Below, piece by piece: positions 18,471 to 30,795 of a stretch of DNA of 64,000 nucleotides (positions are counted from its first letter, which is position 1; the number at the start of each line of letters is the position of its first letter). Origin of the DNA: Bombyx mori. Lineage: Eukaryota; Arthropoda; Insecta; Lepidoptera; Bombycidae. Both the position numbers and the translations under genes were made by a program. The notes under the pieces are model-generated. The model was not told where the DNA came from. It worked only from the letters and a program-made list of their open reading frames with translations, and made no database searches. The stretch covers positions 11,559,501-11,623,500 of the forward strand of contig NC_085120.1 in the NCBI RefSeq assembly GCF_030269925.1, given 5' to 3'.

Positions 18471-18794
18471 TTTAATTTTAGCATGCTATTTAAGTGTAAT
18501 TAGTTTTTTACTTTCTAAGTTTAATTTACTCATTATTAGACCAAGCGTTCGATACCTTTTAGAGTATATACGCAATCCTTGATAGTTTACCTGAAGATGT
18601 TTGGCCTTCTACAGAATCGAATTGAAAGTATCAAGTTAGAACAGCTTGACTATTCCCACGCCATTACTGAAATTCAAATTGCGAATGTACCTAAAATGTT
18701 TTAATGACTTCTCAAAATAAACGAAAATGATTTTCGGGTTCGCAAATGAAAGAAAAAATATGTAACGCATCTAGAGCGTGTTGCGAATGAGAAT

Positions 18795-18925
18795 TTTTTA
18801 TTCCTTTAAATAAGCAGCTCACGGCCCACTTGGTGTTGAGTGAAGTATGAGATCGTAGTATTAATTGTATAACAACTGTTCAACTCGAATCAAAACGCAT
18901 GATTGTTGTGGCAGAAATCGAAAAA
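18795..18925 (-). repeat. Highly diverged Bm1 fragment
   Basis: Recognisable by cagctcacggcccacttggtgttgagtg, aaaacgcatgattg and ggcagaaat in the right order. It is old. Confidence 0.5.
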
Positions 18926-20030
18926 GTATTAATAGAATCTTATACTCGCGATTCGCTGTTCACGTAGCTCTCACGGATCCTCGACTGAGGGGATTAAATT
19001 TAAAAATAACTCGACACGTCAGCCTCTTTAATCTGTGAGCTTCGGTGACACTTGACCTAATTTCGAAGCAACTTTAACTCGAGCAAAATGAGCTGAAACG
19101 GTTCGCTGAGGCACGTGTCAAATGTGTTTTTACAAACGTTCATTTTTTTGCGGTGAATTCTCGTAGCGTTTTGTTTTGTTCGCATTGGTGGAGCTACATT
19201 GCCTACGAACTTGAGCAATGGAAAAAATACGATTTAAATAACATTAAAATTTACTTTTACAATATTCTATTTATTTATCTTAACTATGATGTCATCCAAA
19301 TATACTAGTTATTATATCAAAACATGCTATCTCTACCATCATTTCCAAAAAAGCCACAGTCCCAAGAAGAACTAAACAAACTCAGTAGGTTAGACTTTTT
19401 CAATTGTAATAGTAATTTTGAGTCATTTTTAACCGACTTAGTATATGGTTATAGCCATCATGGAACACAAGATATTTGGCAGATGTTTTAATTTCGCTAG
19501 CTAATGACATTTTCAAGATAAGTTTGCATATATGCAAGTTCCGAAGAATAACATTTCGGCCGTCGGTCTACCGAGCAATTTCACCAGCTTGGTAGAAGAT
19601 TCTTTGCCGTTACGCGCATACGTATATATCGAGATTATAAAAAAAAAATTAATAATAATAATAATTTATTAATCTATTTTGGTGATTTTCTCATGAAAAT
19701 CTTCGGTGATTTACAAACCAAACTCGGCAATAAATGTCAACAACTCTACCGTGATTACTGCAATTTCGTGTACAAGTAATGTGTGCACGATTCTAAATTG
19801 TTTTTCTTTTTATAGAATTTAATATTACAGATTGATGTGTAACTGTAAGACTCTATTTTTTGCTGAAATCGATTTGTCTTTTTTATCAAACTGTTAAATA
19901 TTGATTCAAAAAGTACATTAACAACTATGTATTCCAATAAAAAATGGAAAGTTTAACAATAAACCCCAATAATAAGGTCCCAAATTAAGATTCCCCGTGT
20001 TATGTGAACCAGAGACCAATAACCATTATA
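18926..20030. other. AT-rich sequence, nothing recognised
   Basis: Contains short (aat)n near 19650 but no gene or named repeat. Confidence 0.4.
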
Positions 20031-20178
20031 TACGTTTAAGTAAATGCATTTATAGATAATAAGCACCCAGATAAAGAACAAACAAACCTATTCATCACAC
20101 AATGTTTGCCCGATGCAGGAATCGAACCCACGACTCTCGCAACAGCCAGGCGCGCTAACTGCTCCACCACCGAGTCAT
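20030..20178 (-). repeat. Lepidopteran tRNA-derived SINE
   Basis: On the minus strand the head reads tggtggagcagttagcgcgcctgg (A-box-like) and gtgggttcgattcctgc (B box). It is followed by the lepidopteran SINE body cattgtgtgatgaataggtt and ctttatctgggtgctta. It is not a functional tRNA gene: it lacks a proper acceptor stem and continues into a SINE body. Confidence 0.7.
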
Positions 20179-20508
20179 ACGATTAAACAAACAATAAAAC
20201 GCAAAGGTCTGGACCGAACGCTTCGTTCAGACATTTTCCTGTCTGTTGTGTATTTAGTTTTATGACATGCTTTACTACACAAACGATAGTTGACTCAAAG
20301 TTAGGGAATAACAAATTTTATAGGTTAGTAGTTGAACGTTTCTTGGCATCTTTTTGTAACGCACACACACAATTATCTAAAATATTTATTCGTTTTACAT
20401 AATCGATTCGTCCGCAAAACAAGCCCATGTTTGTTGCTAATATTTGTATTGGGCAAATCGAAAACCTTTTATAATTCGTCGGAATATTATCGCACCGATC
20501 CGGTGATA
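20179..20508. other. AT-rich sequence, nothing recognised
   Basis: No recognisable coding or repeat structure. Confidence 0.35.
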
Positions 20509-20707
20509 GAGTAATTACGCAATTTATAATTTTGTAGTTTTGATTTTTATTACACGATGTTATACCTTCACAGTGGAAGTCAATCGTGAACAGTTGTTAA
20601 GTACGTATTTCATCAGAAATATTGGTACCTGCCAGCGGGATTCGAACACCGGTGCACCGCTACATACGAATGCACGGGACGTCTTATCTTTTTGGCCACG
20701 ACAACTT
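20509..20707 (-). repeat. Bm1 SINE, tRNA-like head half only
   Basis: Begins at gtaattacgcaatttataatttt and ends at the head (gggattcgaacaccggtgcacc...gcacgggacgtcttatc). The 3' body is absent, so this is the complement of the head-less class. Confidence 0.85.
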
Positions 20708-21744
20708 CAAAATGTTCATAATATGCTTTTTAACGAGTAAATATTTTATTGAATTAGTTAAACGACCCTACGTTGAAACTCAGTATTTAAATGCAACTAA
20801 CTATTTCATTGGAGCGAGGAATCCAAAAAAAATTTTACGTTCCTTTTTTGTGACTATCACGACTGTTAGTATGTGATCTGATTGAGTTGGAAGAGTCCAA
20901 GCCTTGGAGTCTGGATCTATAATATATAAGTGATACAGTTCCACTCATTCGCGCTGTACCGCCAGCGTTCTATTGTAAACTGTACTAAACTGTGTCAGTA
21001 TTCACTCAAGAATTCCCAAAGGCCCCACATACTCGTATTTCCCAGTAACCCAACCCCGAGATAAAAACAGGAGATTGAAACGCGCAAAACGCTAAGCAAT
21101 TTTCTAAATTAGCTACCGAAAGATTTTTTCGGCCATCCCTCATTTTTATGGTACCCAAACACGCTGATTAGAACCCAAAAAAAAAAAAAAAGAAAAAACG
21201 TAATTGAGGCTTAATACCCTTAATCCTTCGCAGGTAAAATTTTCTCCCATAAAAAAATCCTCAAGATTATTTTTTATATTTCCAGGGAAAAGTTAATAAG
21301 GCAACAGCACACCTTACGTTTAATAGTTGAGAGCTTTTTTTTATTAAGCTCTCGTGCTTTCACTGAATTTGGGAGCATCAAATTTTTTAATGCCAAGTGA
21401 TTGTTATCTCTTAGCTAAGCTATGACCCAATCTAGAAAATTGCCGACTCTTCGTCATTGACTAGAATCGCACTGTATAATTTAGAGTTTATTACAGACAC
21501 TAAGCTAACTAAGATCCCTCTTCAAATTACCCGACGAAAAAGTTTCTTAAGCTTTTTAATGGTAGATATTCCGCGCGGTGGGATCCACGTTAAATATGGA
21601 ATGAAACACTAATTAAATATTTTATTAATTTTTTACTATTCTATCCACTTAACTAACATGAACCGGATTATAGAGTATTTTTATTATTTATTAGAATGAC
21701 GTCACATACAGCTACTGTTTTCAATCTATATTAATATTGATATT
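20708..21744. other. AT-rich sequence, nothing recognised
   Basis: Includes an A-run near 21180. No gene or repeat assigned. Confidence 0.4.
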
Positions 21745-21915
21745 TTTATTTTATAGGTAGTTTAACGATCTTACGACCCATCCGATGTTCAGTGGTTGTC
21801 GGAGTCCATGGACATCACAACAATAATTTCGCCACCCACCTTGGGACATGAGGTCTAAATCTCGATTAGACATGCTAATGACAAAAATAGGTATCTACTC
21901 ACAATCTCCTACCAC
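21745..21915 (-). repeat. Diverged Bm1 body
   Basis: The order ttacgacccatccgatgttcagtggtt, ggagtccatggacatc, gccacccaccttg and tcctaccac is preserved with many changes. Confidence 0.6.
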
Positions 21916-22109
21916 AGGTAGAAATGAAAAGAATCTGGCATTTTCAATTATGTACCAATTGGAGTTCGGTGGTTATCACCGTGAGTTTATGCTCCATATT
22001 ACTGAAAACGGACCACGCTGTTATGACAATTGCTGAGTTTATGAACCCATCCATATATGTTGAAACTATTCAAGCGCCATCTATTGTACGTCAGTCAGTA
22101 CCTTTACCA

Positions 22110-22310
22110 ACGTCGTCGTCTTGGCCTATAGGATAAGACTCCCGGTGCATTCGTATCAAGCGATGCGACTGTGTTGGTCTTCGAATCCAGGCAGGCAGAT
22201 ACTAATTTTTGTAATGAAATAGGTATTTGAGAAATGTTCACGACTGAATTCGACGATGAAGAATAAACATTGCGTAATGAAAATCAAAACCGCAAAATTA
22301 TAATTTTGCA
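22110..22310 (+). repeat. Bm1 SINE, tRNA-like head half
   Basis: gtcgtcgtcttggcctataggataagactcccggtgcattcgt is the A-box side and gtcttcgaatccagg the B-box side. It runs to gcaaaattataattttgc and stops before the body. Confidence 0.75.
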
Positions 22311-22640
22311 AAAACCCCCGCCACAACTAAATATAGAAATACAAAATTTTGTTAACAAAAGTTGGTTATAATCAAAACAATTCATATTGTACTTATATTT
22401 TCAATTATAAAACTTAGTTCATTAAGTTCGTCTGTATCAGTGAGCTTTCGAGTTCTTTGAATAACTTTAAAAGGTGCTGATGAATAAGCATGAATAAAAT
22501 GAATGAATGGGCATCTAAAAGTTATTCTGCAATGTACATTCTGCTATAGAAGAAAGTCATGTTTAAGTAATACAGTGTCGCTGTTATTTCTGCAAGCCTT
22601 TTAAATAGAATATTATGGGACTCTGTTTTCGCACAGTATA
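22311..22640. other. AT-rich sequence, nothing recognised
   Basis: No recognisable coding or repeat structure. Confidence 0.35.
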
Positions 22641-22644
22641 CCTT

Positions 22645-22945
22645 TTTTTTGGTGTCGATGTGTAATTCTAGTCTTTACGGATACCCACCCTTCCGACGGG
22701 GGTCGGACCTGGTTATTTCGAACTCCGCGCCTCCAGTGGAAAAAGAGGGAGAGGTCGCGAACCCAGGTCCGCACCCTCCCCCAATTAGTCATAGGAAACT
22801 ACGCCTTTAGAAAGGCACGCTGGGCTAGGTTTGGCTCTCGCCAAACTCGCCCAGCTTAACGACTACCGACTAAACCCCAACGAGCTCCTTCACTCCCGCT
22901 GGGCGGGGACCCAGTTACCGCCATGTGCGCGCCATACCGCGATTA
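22645..22945 (-). repeat. GC-rich R1-clade-like LINE 3' region
   Basis: An isolated GC-rich block. On the minus strand it contains ggggtttagtcggtagtcgtt, similar to the GGGTTTAGT(G)GGTAG 3' motif of R1/TRAS-type elements, and it ends in A-rich sequence at the left. Assignment is by that motif only. Confidence 0.5.
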
Positions 22946-23187
22946 AGTTTACTTTTGATGTAGTTTAACGGTAAACGAAGCAATTAGTTTCTGTGATCGA
23001 CCAAAAGCAGAACGTGAGAATCGCAAACGAGAGGTGAGTTGTTCCAGAACTATCGGAGTTCGTTCAGTAAGATGCAACGATGGTGGGAACTGACAAAAAA
23101 ACTGTCTCCTGTGAATTCACAGAAAACTAAATATATCGAGAGGTCAAAGGTTATTTGACATTTGGCTTAATACGCGATATTGATAGG

Positions 23188-23400
23188 CGAATAGGTACCA
23201 CCACCCTGCCTATTTCTGCCGTGAAGCAGTAATGCGTTTCGGTTTGAAGGGTGGGGCAGCCGTTGTAACTATACTTGAGACCTTAGAACTTATATCTCAA
23301 GGTGGGTGGCGCATTTACGTTGTAGATGTGGATGGGCTCCCATAACCACTTAGTACCAGGTGGGCTGTGAGCTCGTCCACCCATCTAAACAATAAAAAAA
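23188..23400 (+). repeat. Bm1 SINE body, 5'-truncated
   Basis: Starts in taggtaccaccaccctgcc and runs to catctaaacaataaaaaaa. Confidence 0.88.
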
Positions 23401-23995
23401 GGTCGGTTTTATTTGGTATTAGTTTAAACAATTCGATGTTTTTACCTAATTGAACTTCAATTAAGTTTTCGCCATTAAAGTAGCTGTGTTTAGTTTAGTA
23501 AAGTTTTTTTGTGATATTATATTCAAATTCTAAACTTTAAATGTCTCTTCTGTAAATTCAAAAAAGTGTCTTAAACCAAAGAGGCTTTTGCCCCTCGATA
23601 TAATTAGATCTAGGAACCATATAAAAATCCATTATTTCAACGTCAAACGTGCTTCTTTATGTACGGAATACGATGAAGACCTAAAATACCTAGCCGTAGA
23701 AGTTCCTTGTCCAGCTCTGAATTTCCTAATCAAAATTACAAAAAATTGTTATTGCGAAATATTACGCGATGTACATTTATCATCTATCCTCCATTAGGGT
23801 GTTCCTGAGGGGTATGATGATTTATAAAGATGTATGCCTTACATCTACCGAGGCTTCATTGTGTCTCTAGTAAAACCAGCGTTGATAGCCAATGGTAAAA
23901 GCACATTCATCAATTAGCCTGTGAGCTGATACGGAATTCACGTATTAACATTTCTAGAATATTTGTATTTTGGCAATTTTATCAAATAAACTTTA
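23401..23995. other. AT-rich sequence, no supported gene
   Basis: A 69-codon ORF (23588-23797) has no recognisable features. Confidence 0.35.
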
Positions 23996-24432
23996 CTAGA
24001 GGTCCCGCAGTAGTCGAAATTCGACTATAATTAATTGGAATTGTAAGCTTGTACACTATTATTATTGTATTTTATACTTCTATAATCACAAATTTCGCCA
24101 AGACTACACTATAAAAAATATTAACTAAGACAAACAATACTTAATCTATTCTCAATTTGACAACAGACGTCAAGAACAAAAGTTTGACAATAAATAGTAT
24201 GCATGCGTGTGTGCGTCAAATAAATGGTATGTAGTGTGTGTAATGTTTTCTTTATTGATTTAATGTATCTTTTATGCTATATTTAAAAAAAATATTAGCA
24301 TTGTGCACTTCTTCTCTATATTCTCTATAAGTGTGGAAAATTTCATACTCCTCCGTCCGCGCAATTTTGAAGTAGTGAAGTAGTGAAGTAGAAAGGGATA
24401 CAAAGTTTTTGCTTCACGTATTAATATATAGA
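23996..24432 (-). mobile_element. Non-autonomous Helitron, family A copy 1
   Basis: On the minus strand: 5' TC (TCTATATATTAATACGTGAAG), 3' CTAG after ctactgcgggacct. Inserted between A and T. It includes a short tandem duplication of gtagtgaa near 24373. Confidence 0.78.
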
Positions 24433-24843
24433 TTACACTGAAATAGCAGACGTTGATATTAAATTTCAAACACAAGATTTTCCAGAAAACCTCTCTTCAA
24501 CATCAAGCACGTCATATTACGTCACGCACCAACTAGTAGTAATACACGTTGGTTCTCTGTTCCTTTTGTCTGGTCTTATCTCACGAAGTTCCTTTGTTCC
24601 CAAACCATCTTGTCTAACGTGAATCTTGTCAGAGTGACGTATCACGTAATTGTAATTCACATTTGAATATTAATGTGTCCACAGTTTTGGTATCTTGTTT
24701 GGCGTCGTCGATAGAGGAGATGGCTGACGCTTATCTAACACTTAGCATCGTCTTATTTGGGAAGATGAAGCTCTACAAATAAACAGTCAGGACTAAAGAC
24801 GGAACCCCACCAACCTAAATATCTCCTGAATGATTTATTTATA
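24433..24843. other. No recognised feature
   Basis: Spacer between two copies of the same Helitron family. Nothing assignable. Confidence 0.35.
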
Positions 24844-25249
24844 CTAGTGGTCCCGCAGTAGTCGAAATTCGACTATAATTAATTGGAATTGTAAGTTTGT
24901 ACACTATTATGATTATATTTTATACTTCTATAATCACAAATTTCGCCAAGACTACACTATAAAAAATATTAACAAAGACAAACAATATTTGATCTGAATT
25001 TGACAACAGACTTCAAGAACTAAAGTTTGACAATAAATAGTATGCATGCGTGTGTGCGTCAAATACATGGTATATAGTGTGTGTAATGTTTTTTTATTGA
25101 TTTAATGTATCTTTTATGCATTATTTAAAAAAAATATTAGCATTATGCACTTCTTCTCGATATAAGTGTGGAAAATTTCATACTCCTCCGTCCGCGCAAT
25201 TTTCGTAAAAAGGGATACAAAGTTTTTGCTTCACGTATTAATATATAGA
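24844..25249 (-). mobile_element. Non-autonomous Helitron, family A copy 2
   Basis: Same ends and interior as copy 1 (cgaaattcgactataattaattgg, gcatgcgtgtgtgcgtcaaat, ctccgtccgcgcaatttt). A/T flanks are preserved. Confidence 0.8.
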
Positions 25250-25546
25250 TTAATTAACAATTATTTTAGAAAATCAAATATTATTATAGTTGGACACAAT
25301 ATTACAAAATTCGACGAATAACACTTTAGTCGTTAAAACTACGAAAAACTATAAAGTATTTAAAAGTTTTAAAGTGATTTTAATTGAATCTACGACACGC
25401 GAATCTCCAATAAAATAATGGTACTTAATTAAATTTCAGTTAGGCTCTTTGGTAATTTAATCTAGTGTGGATTTAGAGTTTTGGATACCATGTTTAATTT
25501 TAAGGTGTTAAATGACGATAAACATTTTGGAGGTTGGTTTTTTTGG
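25250..25546. other. AT-rich sequence, nothing recognised
   Basis: No recognisable coding or repeat structure. Confidence 0.35.
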
Positions 25547-25790
25547 TTCTGGTGGTAGGACCTCTTATGAGTCCGCAGGGGTAGGTACCACCACCTCGCC
25601 TATTTCTGCCGTGAAGCAGTAATGCGTTTCGGTTTGAAGGGTGGGGCAGCCGTTGTAACTATACTGAGACCTTAGAACTTATATCTCAAGGTGGGTGGCA
25701 CATTTACGTTGTAGATGTCTATGGGCTCCAGTAACCACTTAACACCAGGTGGACTAAGAGATCGTCGGCTCACCTAAGCAATAAAAAAAA
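25547..25790 (+). repeat. Bm1 SINE, head-less body
   Basis: Begins ctggtggtaggacctc and ends cacctaagcaataaaaaaa. Confidence 0.9.
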
Positions 25791-25861
25791 GGTTTCACAG
25801 AAAGGAAAGATCGTCCAACGTGTGAGCCAATTTCTTCGTAAGTCCGAGGTCCGAATGCTTT

Positions 25862-26060
25862 TTTTTAAAAAGGAAGCATTACTGGTGTCCCTCTGGCCTT
25901 TCCATTTTCACCAGGACAGGTGGGATTGGCTAACAGCTGCCCAGGCACCTCCATAGGAGATCTAAGAGCTCAAGGGCGGCTGCTGCGCGAATGCATCCTA
26001 GTGGATCAGAATTGCGACCCGCTGTGCAAGTCCGGAGAAAAACTCAGCGGGCTGATGATG
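25862..26060 (+). repeat. Copy of the 'tttcaccaggacaggtggg' repeat, LINE-related
   Basis: Shares gcattactggtg, ggcctttccattttcaccaggacaggtggg, gctaacagctgccc and aaactcagcgggctgatgatg with 31913-32350. It ends with motifs of the L1-like 3' family. Confidence 0.6.
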
Positions 26061-26333
26061 AGTTAGATTACAGGTCGAATCCAGGCGTATAATAACGTTA
26101 GTAGATCAGATGTAGGTCCGAATGTTTATTGTGTAATATTGAAGAACTTGTATTTATGCAAGATCATATTGAAAATGTCGTTAGTGCGATTCAGGTATTT
26201 TTCAAATATCTTCTGTTCTATGATATTAATAAGCAACAGTATTTATCAATCGTTTCTTGTTATGATGTAACTATTAAAGTTTTCCCGATACACAGACACA
26301 TTCATAATATGTCATGTTCAAATTTCTAATTCC
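26061..26333. other. No recognised feature
   Basis: AT-rich spacer. Confidence 0.3.
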
Positions 26334-26413
26334 TTTTTTTTATTGCTTAGATGGATGGACGAGCTCACAGCCTAGCTGGTGTAAAGTGGTTACTGGAGCC
26401 CATGGACATCTAT
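26334..26413 (-). repeat. Bm1 SINE 3' end fragment
   Basis: ttttttattgcttagatggatggacgagctcacagcc then gtggttactggagcccatggacatct. The rest is missing. Confidence 0.8.
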
Positions 26414-26818
26414 GTTCTATCATTGTTTATAATGTATATAGCCACTAGAGCTTAAAACAATGGTAGAAGATACTGATAGCATACCGTTCAAAATTCACGA
26501 CGAAAAAAATCTTTTATACCTAGTAGTTCTGCATAATTTTAAAAAACAATTTACTATTAACCTTTGACCAACAATTAGTTGTATTGTTGTTATACCTACT
26601 TATTCGATTGCGATAAATATAATATAATAACCTATAAGTAATAATAAGCTTGACGTAACAAACGGATAAAGTTCATTAAAAAATCAAGCGATCTACTTTT
26701 TAAACACAATTTTACGTAGAAACTTTTGTAAATTTTCATATCGTCGCTCGTTTTATTTTAAAAGTTTGTTACACACCTCTCTGGTACGCAACGTGAGCGC
26801 AGTATCAAATAAGAAAAA
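26414..26818. other. AT-rich sequence, nothing recognised
   Basis: No recognisable coding or repeat structure. Confidence 0.35.
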
Positions 26819-27110
26819 CTAGTGGTCCCTTAGTAGTCGAAATTCGACCATAATTAATTGAAATTATAAGTTTGTACACTATTATATGATTCTATTGTCA
26901 AAGACTTATTATACTTCGAGATTTCACCAAGACTAAACTTTAGACAAATATTAATAAAGACAAACAATATTTATCTATTGTCAATTTGACTACAGACTAT
27001 AAGGAATAACGAAAGATTGACAATAAACAAATGATATGCATGCGTGTGTGTGTGTGTGTGTGTGTCAAATACATGGTAGTGTGTGTAATGTGTTCTTTAT
27101 TGATTTAATA
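26819..27110 (-). mobile_element. Non-autonomous Helitron, family A copy 3, truncated
   Basis: The CTAG end (ctagtggtcccttagtagtcg) is present at the left. Similarity stops near 27110, so the TC end is lost. An expanded (tg)n lies at 27041-27065. Confidence 0.7.
27041..27065. repeat. (TG)n microsatellite inside a Helitron
   Basis: gcgtgtgtgtgtgtgtgtgtgtgtc. The other family copies have only a short gcgtgtgtgcgtc here. Confidence 0.9.
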
Positions 27111-27404
27111 GAATAGAATAGCAATAGAAAAATAATTGCAATCCAATTGAAAATTGGGTCTCATGTCTCAAGCTGGGTGGCCCCATTCGCATTTTAACTA
27201 CGGGCTTACATATCAACCGTAAGTGAATGCAATAATAATGCCGCCCGTACAATATTTACGAGCAAGAATTCGATTTTTACAGCTGTCAGGTGCGTACAAA
27301 ATTGAAATTAAGCGATTTCATAAATTTTACGGTTATGTCGTTTCGCCTCGAAGGGTCGTGTTTGTGGATGTCAGAATTATGTTGTTTTCTTTTATGTATA
27401 TACA
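27111..27404. repeat. Possible old Bm1 remnant and spacer
   Basis: ctcatgtctcaagctgggtggccccattcgc at about 27160-27191 resembles the Bm1 body. The rest is unassigned. Confidence 0.3.
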
Positions 27405-27823
27405 TCTATATATTAATACGTGAAGCAAAAACTTTGTATCCCTTTTTACGAAAATTGCGCGGACGGAGGAGTATGAAACTTTCCACACTTATAGAGAATA
27501 TAGAGAAGTGCACAATGCAATTTTTTTTTTAAATAGTGCATAAAAGATACATTAAATCAATAAAGAAAACATACCACACTACATACTATGTATTTGACGC
27601 ACACACGCATGCATACTATTTATTGTCAAACTTTTGATCTTGACGTCTGTGGTCAAATTGAGAATAGATTAAATATTGTTTGTCTTTGTTAATATTTTTT
27701 ATAGTGTAGTCATGGCGGAATTTGTAATTAAGTATAGAAGTATAAAATATACAACCATAATAGTGTACAAACTTACAATTCCAATTAATTATAGTCCAAT
27801 TTAGACTACTGCGGGACCTCTAG
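27405..27823 (+). mobile_element. Non-autonomous Helitron, family A copy 4
   Basis: 5' TCTATATATTAATACGTGAAGC, 3' ctactgcgggacctctag, flanked by A and T. It is opposite in orientation to copies 1-3. Confidence 0.8.
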
Positions 27824-27967
27824 TATCACTAAAAAGCCTATTGCTAATAATAAGCTCTTAAAATTTTCGCATTTTAATTATCTTGTTGACGGTTTTGTTA
27901 AACTCACTCCATGCCTATGCAAACTACAATGGTAAAAGACTGATTTTAGACTAATAAAAACTAGGTA

Positions 27968-28092
27968 TTTTTTTATTGCCCTTGTAGGCAGACGAGCATA
28001 CGGCCCACCTGATGGTGAGTGGTTACCGTCGCCCGTGGACTTCAGAAATGCCAGGGGCAGAGCCAAGCCGCTGCCTACCGCTTAATACTCAC
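27968..28092 (-). repeat. LINE 3' UTR fragment (Jockey/CR1-like family)
   Basis: tttttttattgcccttgtaggcagacgagcatacggcc at the A-rich side, then ccaggggcagagccaagccgctgcctaccg. It sits beside a Bm1 in the same orientation. Confidence 0.75.
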
Positions 28093-28117
28093 AATATAAT
28101 AGGTGTAACAATTTTTT

Positions 28118-28563
28118 TTATTTTTTTTATTGCTTACATGAGTGGACGAGCTCACGGCCCACCTGGTGTTAAGTGGTTATTGGAGCCCATAGACATCTAC
28201 TACGTAGACGCGCCACCCACCTTGAGATACAAGTTCTAAGGTCTCAGTATAGTTACAACGGCTGCCCCACCCTTCAAACCGAAACGCATTACAGCTTCAC
28301 GGCAGAAATAGGCAGGGCGGTGGTACCTATCCGCGCGGACTTACAAGTGGTCCTACCACCAGTAATTACGCAAATTATAATTTTGCGGGTTTGATTTTTA
28401 TTACACGATGTTATTCCTTCACCGTGGAAGTCAATCGTGTACATTTGTTGAGTACTACGTATTTCTTTAGAAAAATTGGTACCCGCCTGCGGGATTCGAA
28501 CACCGTTGCATCGCTTCAACACGAATGCACCGGACGTCTTATCCTTTAGGCCACAACGACTTC
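28118..28563 (-). repeat. Bm1 SINE, full length
   Basis: Body, linker (gcaaattataattttgcgggtttg) and tRNA-like head (gcgggattcgaacaccg ... cggacgtcttatcctttaggccacaacgac) are all present. Confidence 0.92.
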
Positions 28564-28972
28564 AAGCCGATTACAATTACAAGCTGGGGCGTGAAAAAGG
28601 ACTACGAAAACGGCTGCAAGGATCGGTACTAATGAATGGTCTTCGTTTATACAAACGGTCCTTAAACAATCGGGACCGTTCGGAAAAGCTCTGCCCGACC
28701 TGAAAATGAGCTTCGAAGTTTGTAAATTCGTTTAACTTTTAAGCATTCGTTTGTGAATTGGCAACGTTGAGGTTCGTATATTGTTGCGTGTTTTACTTAT
28801 AGCATGGTCACTGAGTATATTTGGGTTAGTTTTAACTATACACAACGAAGTTTCTAGATCAAAAATGGATAAAGGAGATTTCCCCTTCATTCATCATGAA
28901 CATCTGTTCTAACTTATCCTTCTAATTTTATTATACAACGTGTTACAAAATACCCGGTAAAATTATAATTAA
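28564..28972. other. No recognised feature
   Basis: Contains cggtccttaaacaatcgggaccg near 28660, an imperfect short inverted pair. Otherwise unremarkable. Confidence 0.3.
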
Positions 28973-29394
28973 CTAGCGGCTCGCTCCGGCTCCGCTCGGG
29001 TCTTTAACAAAAATTTCAACGATATTTGACGTCGTTTTATTTAAAAAAAAAAAAAAAACTTATTGCGGCATAACCATATGCTGTCGCGACACTTTTTATA
29101 AATAATAATGTTTTCTGCAAAGTCGTAGTACATTATTTTATTCTTTCATCAATACTTTTCACAGGGAACGCGATGTAAAGAATATTTTAGATTATTGTTT
29201 TACACCATGGGTTACATTATTGGAAATTTAGTAAGGATCACTATTTTTGTTCAAAAAAGTTTATATCCTATATCACTCGGGAATAGTGTAGCTTCCAAAC
29301 AGTAAAATAATTTTTCAAATCGGTTCAGTAGTTTTGGAGCGTATTCAATACAAACAAACATACAAATCTTTCCTCTTTATAATGTTAGTATAGA
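28973..29394 (-). mobile_element. Non-autonomous Helitron, family B (long copy)
   Basis: On the minus strand: start TCTATACTAACATTATAAAG, end CTAG after a GC-rich end (gagcggagccggagcgagccg). A/T flanks. A poly-A tract lies inside at 29044. Confidence 0.75.
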
Positions 29395-30524
29395 TTAACA
29401 AAGCCAAAAATTTTGTCAACCCTAGTAATTGTCATGTCAGAGAACCATCTTATTTAACAGTAAGGCCCACGTACCTATTTGACCTAATACATAATTGTCT
29501 ACTTTAATAGTTTTTCTATTTTTCATTCATAAATGTTTGTTACCTCAATACGAGGATGTCATTATACTCAAGTACTTGTCGTACTTGTCAAAATATTTGT
29601 CGTTCCGCGAATCGGATAGAACTGTAGGTACAATATGCGTAGCTTACTCTTTAATTTTATTGAAATAGGATTTGCCCATCACTGAAAATAATAATATTTT
29701 TTTTTTTTATGTATGTTATACAGCATTACTACGATTCTTAAATATTGTGAACGGACTCTTTATAAGGCCCCATTTAAACTTGTTTCGGCTTTACGGGTAG
29801 TTTTGTAACACCCTGTATATTATAGTTTGCCTTGAATACAAACTTAGAGTAATGACGCAGAGCCTTCAATACCTTTAAATTTTAAAAGTATCATCAATTC
29901 TTCCAATGAACACTTTGAGTTAATATCAAAAACGAAAAGGGAGCATTAGTTAGTACATATAGAGAGGTAAAATATTTGGTTTAAGAGACATTTTTGCAAC
30001 TTTACATGAGTTTTTGAGTTTAAATTATGGAAAAAATATAATTTTGAACTCTTGTTGAATTCCTATAAGATTGAAAAATGTTTGGTCGAAACCTTTCATA
30101 CTTCAGCATAAAAATATACCACGCATATCTCTAGTAAATAATCGGATATGTGAATTCACGTCAAAGCTCAGTTATACGTATAAGAATTCATGTAAAGCAA
30201 TAAACGTTAGATAAGCTTAAAAGCTCGTAACGCTGGAACCGATGGTTTGGAAATGTACTAGCATAACATTCATTTGAAATGGTTTTCCTATACACATACC
30301 ATTAACAACAGGAGTGAATAATTTTAAAGAAATTGAAACAATGTGATCGTAAGTAATTTTACAGTTAACAAAGTCTAGTCTAGTCTGGCACTAACGAAAC
30401 ACATAGCACCACTCTATTTATCCCCGAGAGCATTGTGAAAAGTTTGTTGGTGCTAATGGATTCACTAAAGAACTGGTAACAATGTTCTCCGAGAACATTT
30501 GATATAGTGTCTGAGCATAATCTT
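29395..30524. other. AT-rich sequence, nothing recognised
   Basis: No gene or repeat was recognised over more than 1.1 kb. Confidence 0.4.
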
Positions 30525-30700
30525 AGCCCGCACGGGTAGGTTTCAAAATCCCGCCTATTTCTGCCGCGAAGTGTTTAATAAATGAAGCATCCAGTTAATA
30601 ATTTGGGTTCACGTCTCAAGGTGCCTAATGACATTGACATTGCGCTCTAACTATAGGCGACTACTCAATACCATAGGGTTTTTGTCAGCCCCATTACTAC
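30525..30700 (+). repeat. Strongly diverged Bm1
   Basis: cccgcacgggtaggtt, cccgcctatttctgccgcgaag and cgtctcaaggtgcctaatgacattg keep Bm1 order with heavy decay. Confidence 0.5.
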
Positions 30701-30795
30701 AAAATAATAATAACATTGCAGTAATCTGAAAACATGAAACGATAAATCAGATAATTAAAACGTAAGATTTGAAAATAACTTTTTTTATAGTATTA

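Noticed and set aside
20100..20178. tRNA gene on the minus strand
   Set aside because: The head of a lepidopteran SINE: it lacks a matching acceptor stem and continues into a SINE body.
27041..27065. CRISPR-like or regulatory repeat
   Set aside because: It is a simple (TG)n expansion within a Helitron copy. No CRISPR-type repeat-spacer pattern exists in the window.
28012..28703. Several 70-77 codon ORFs
   Set aside because: They fall inside a full-length Bm1 and a LINE 3' UTR; the same translations recur in other Bm1 copies.
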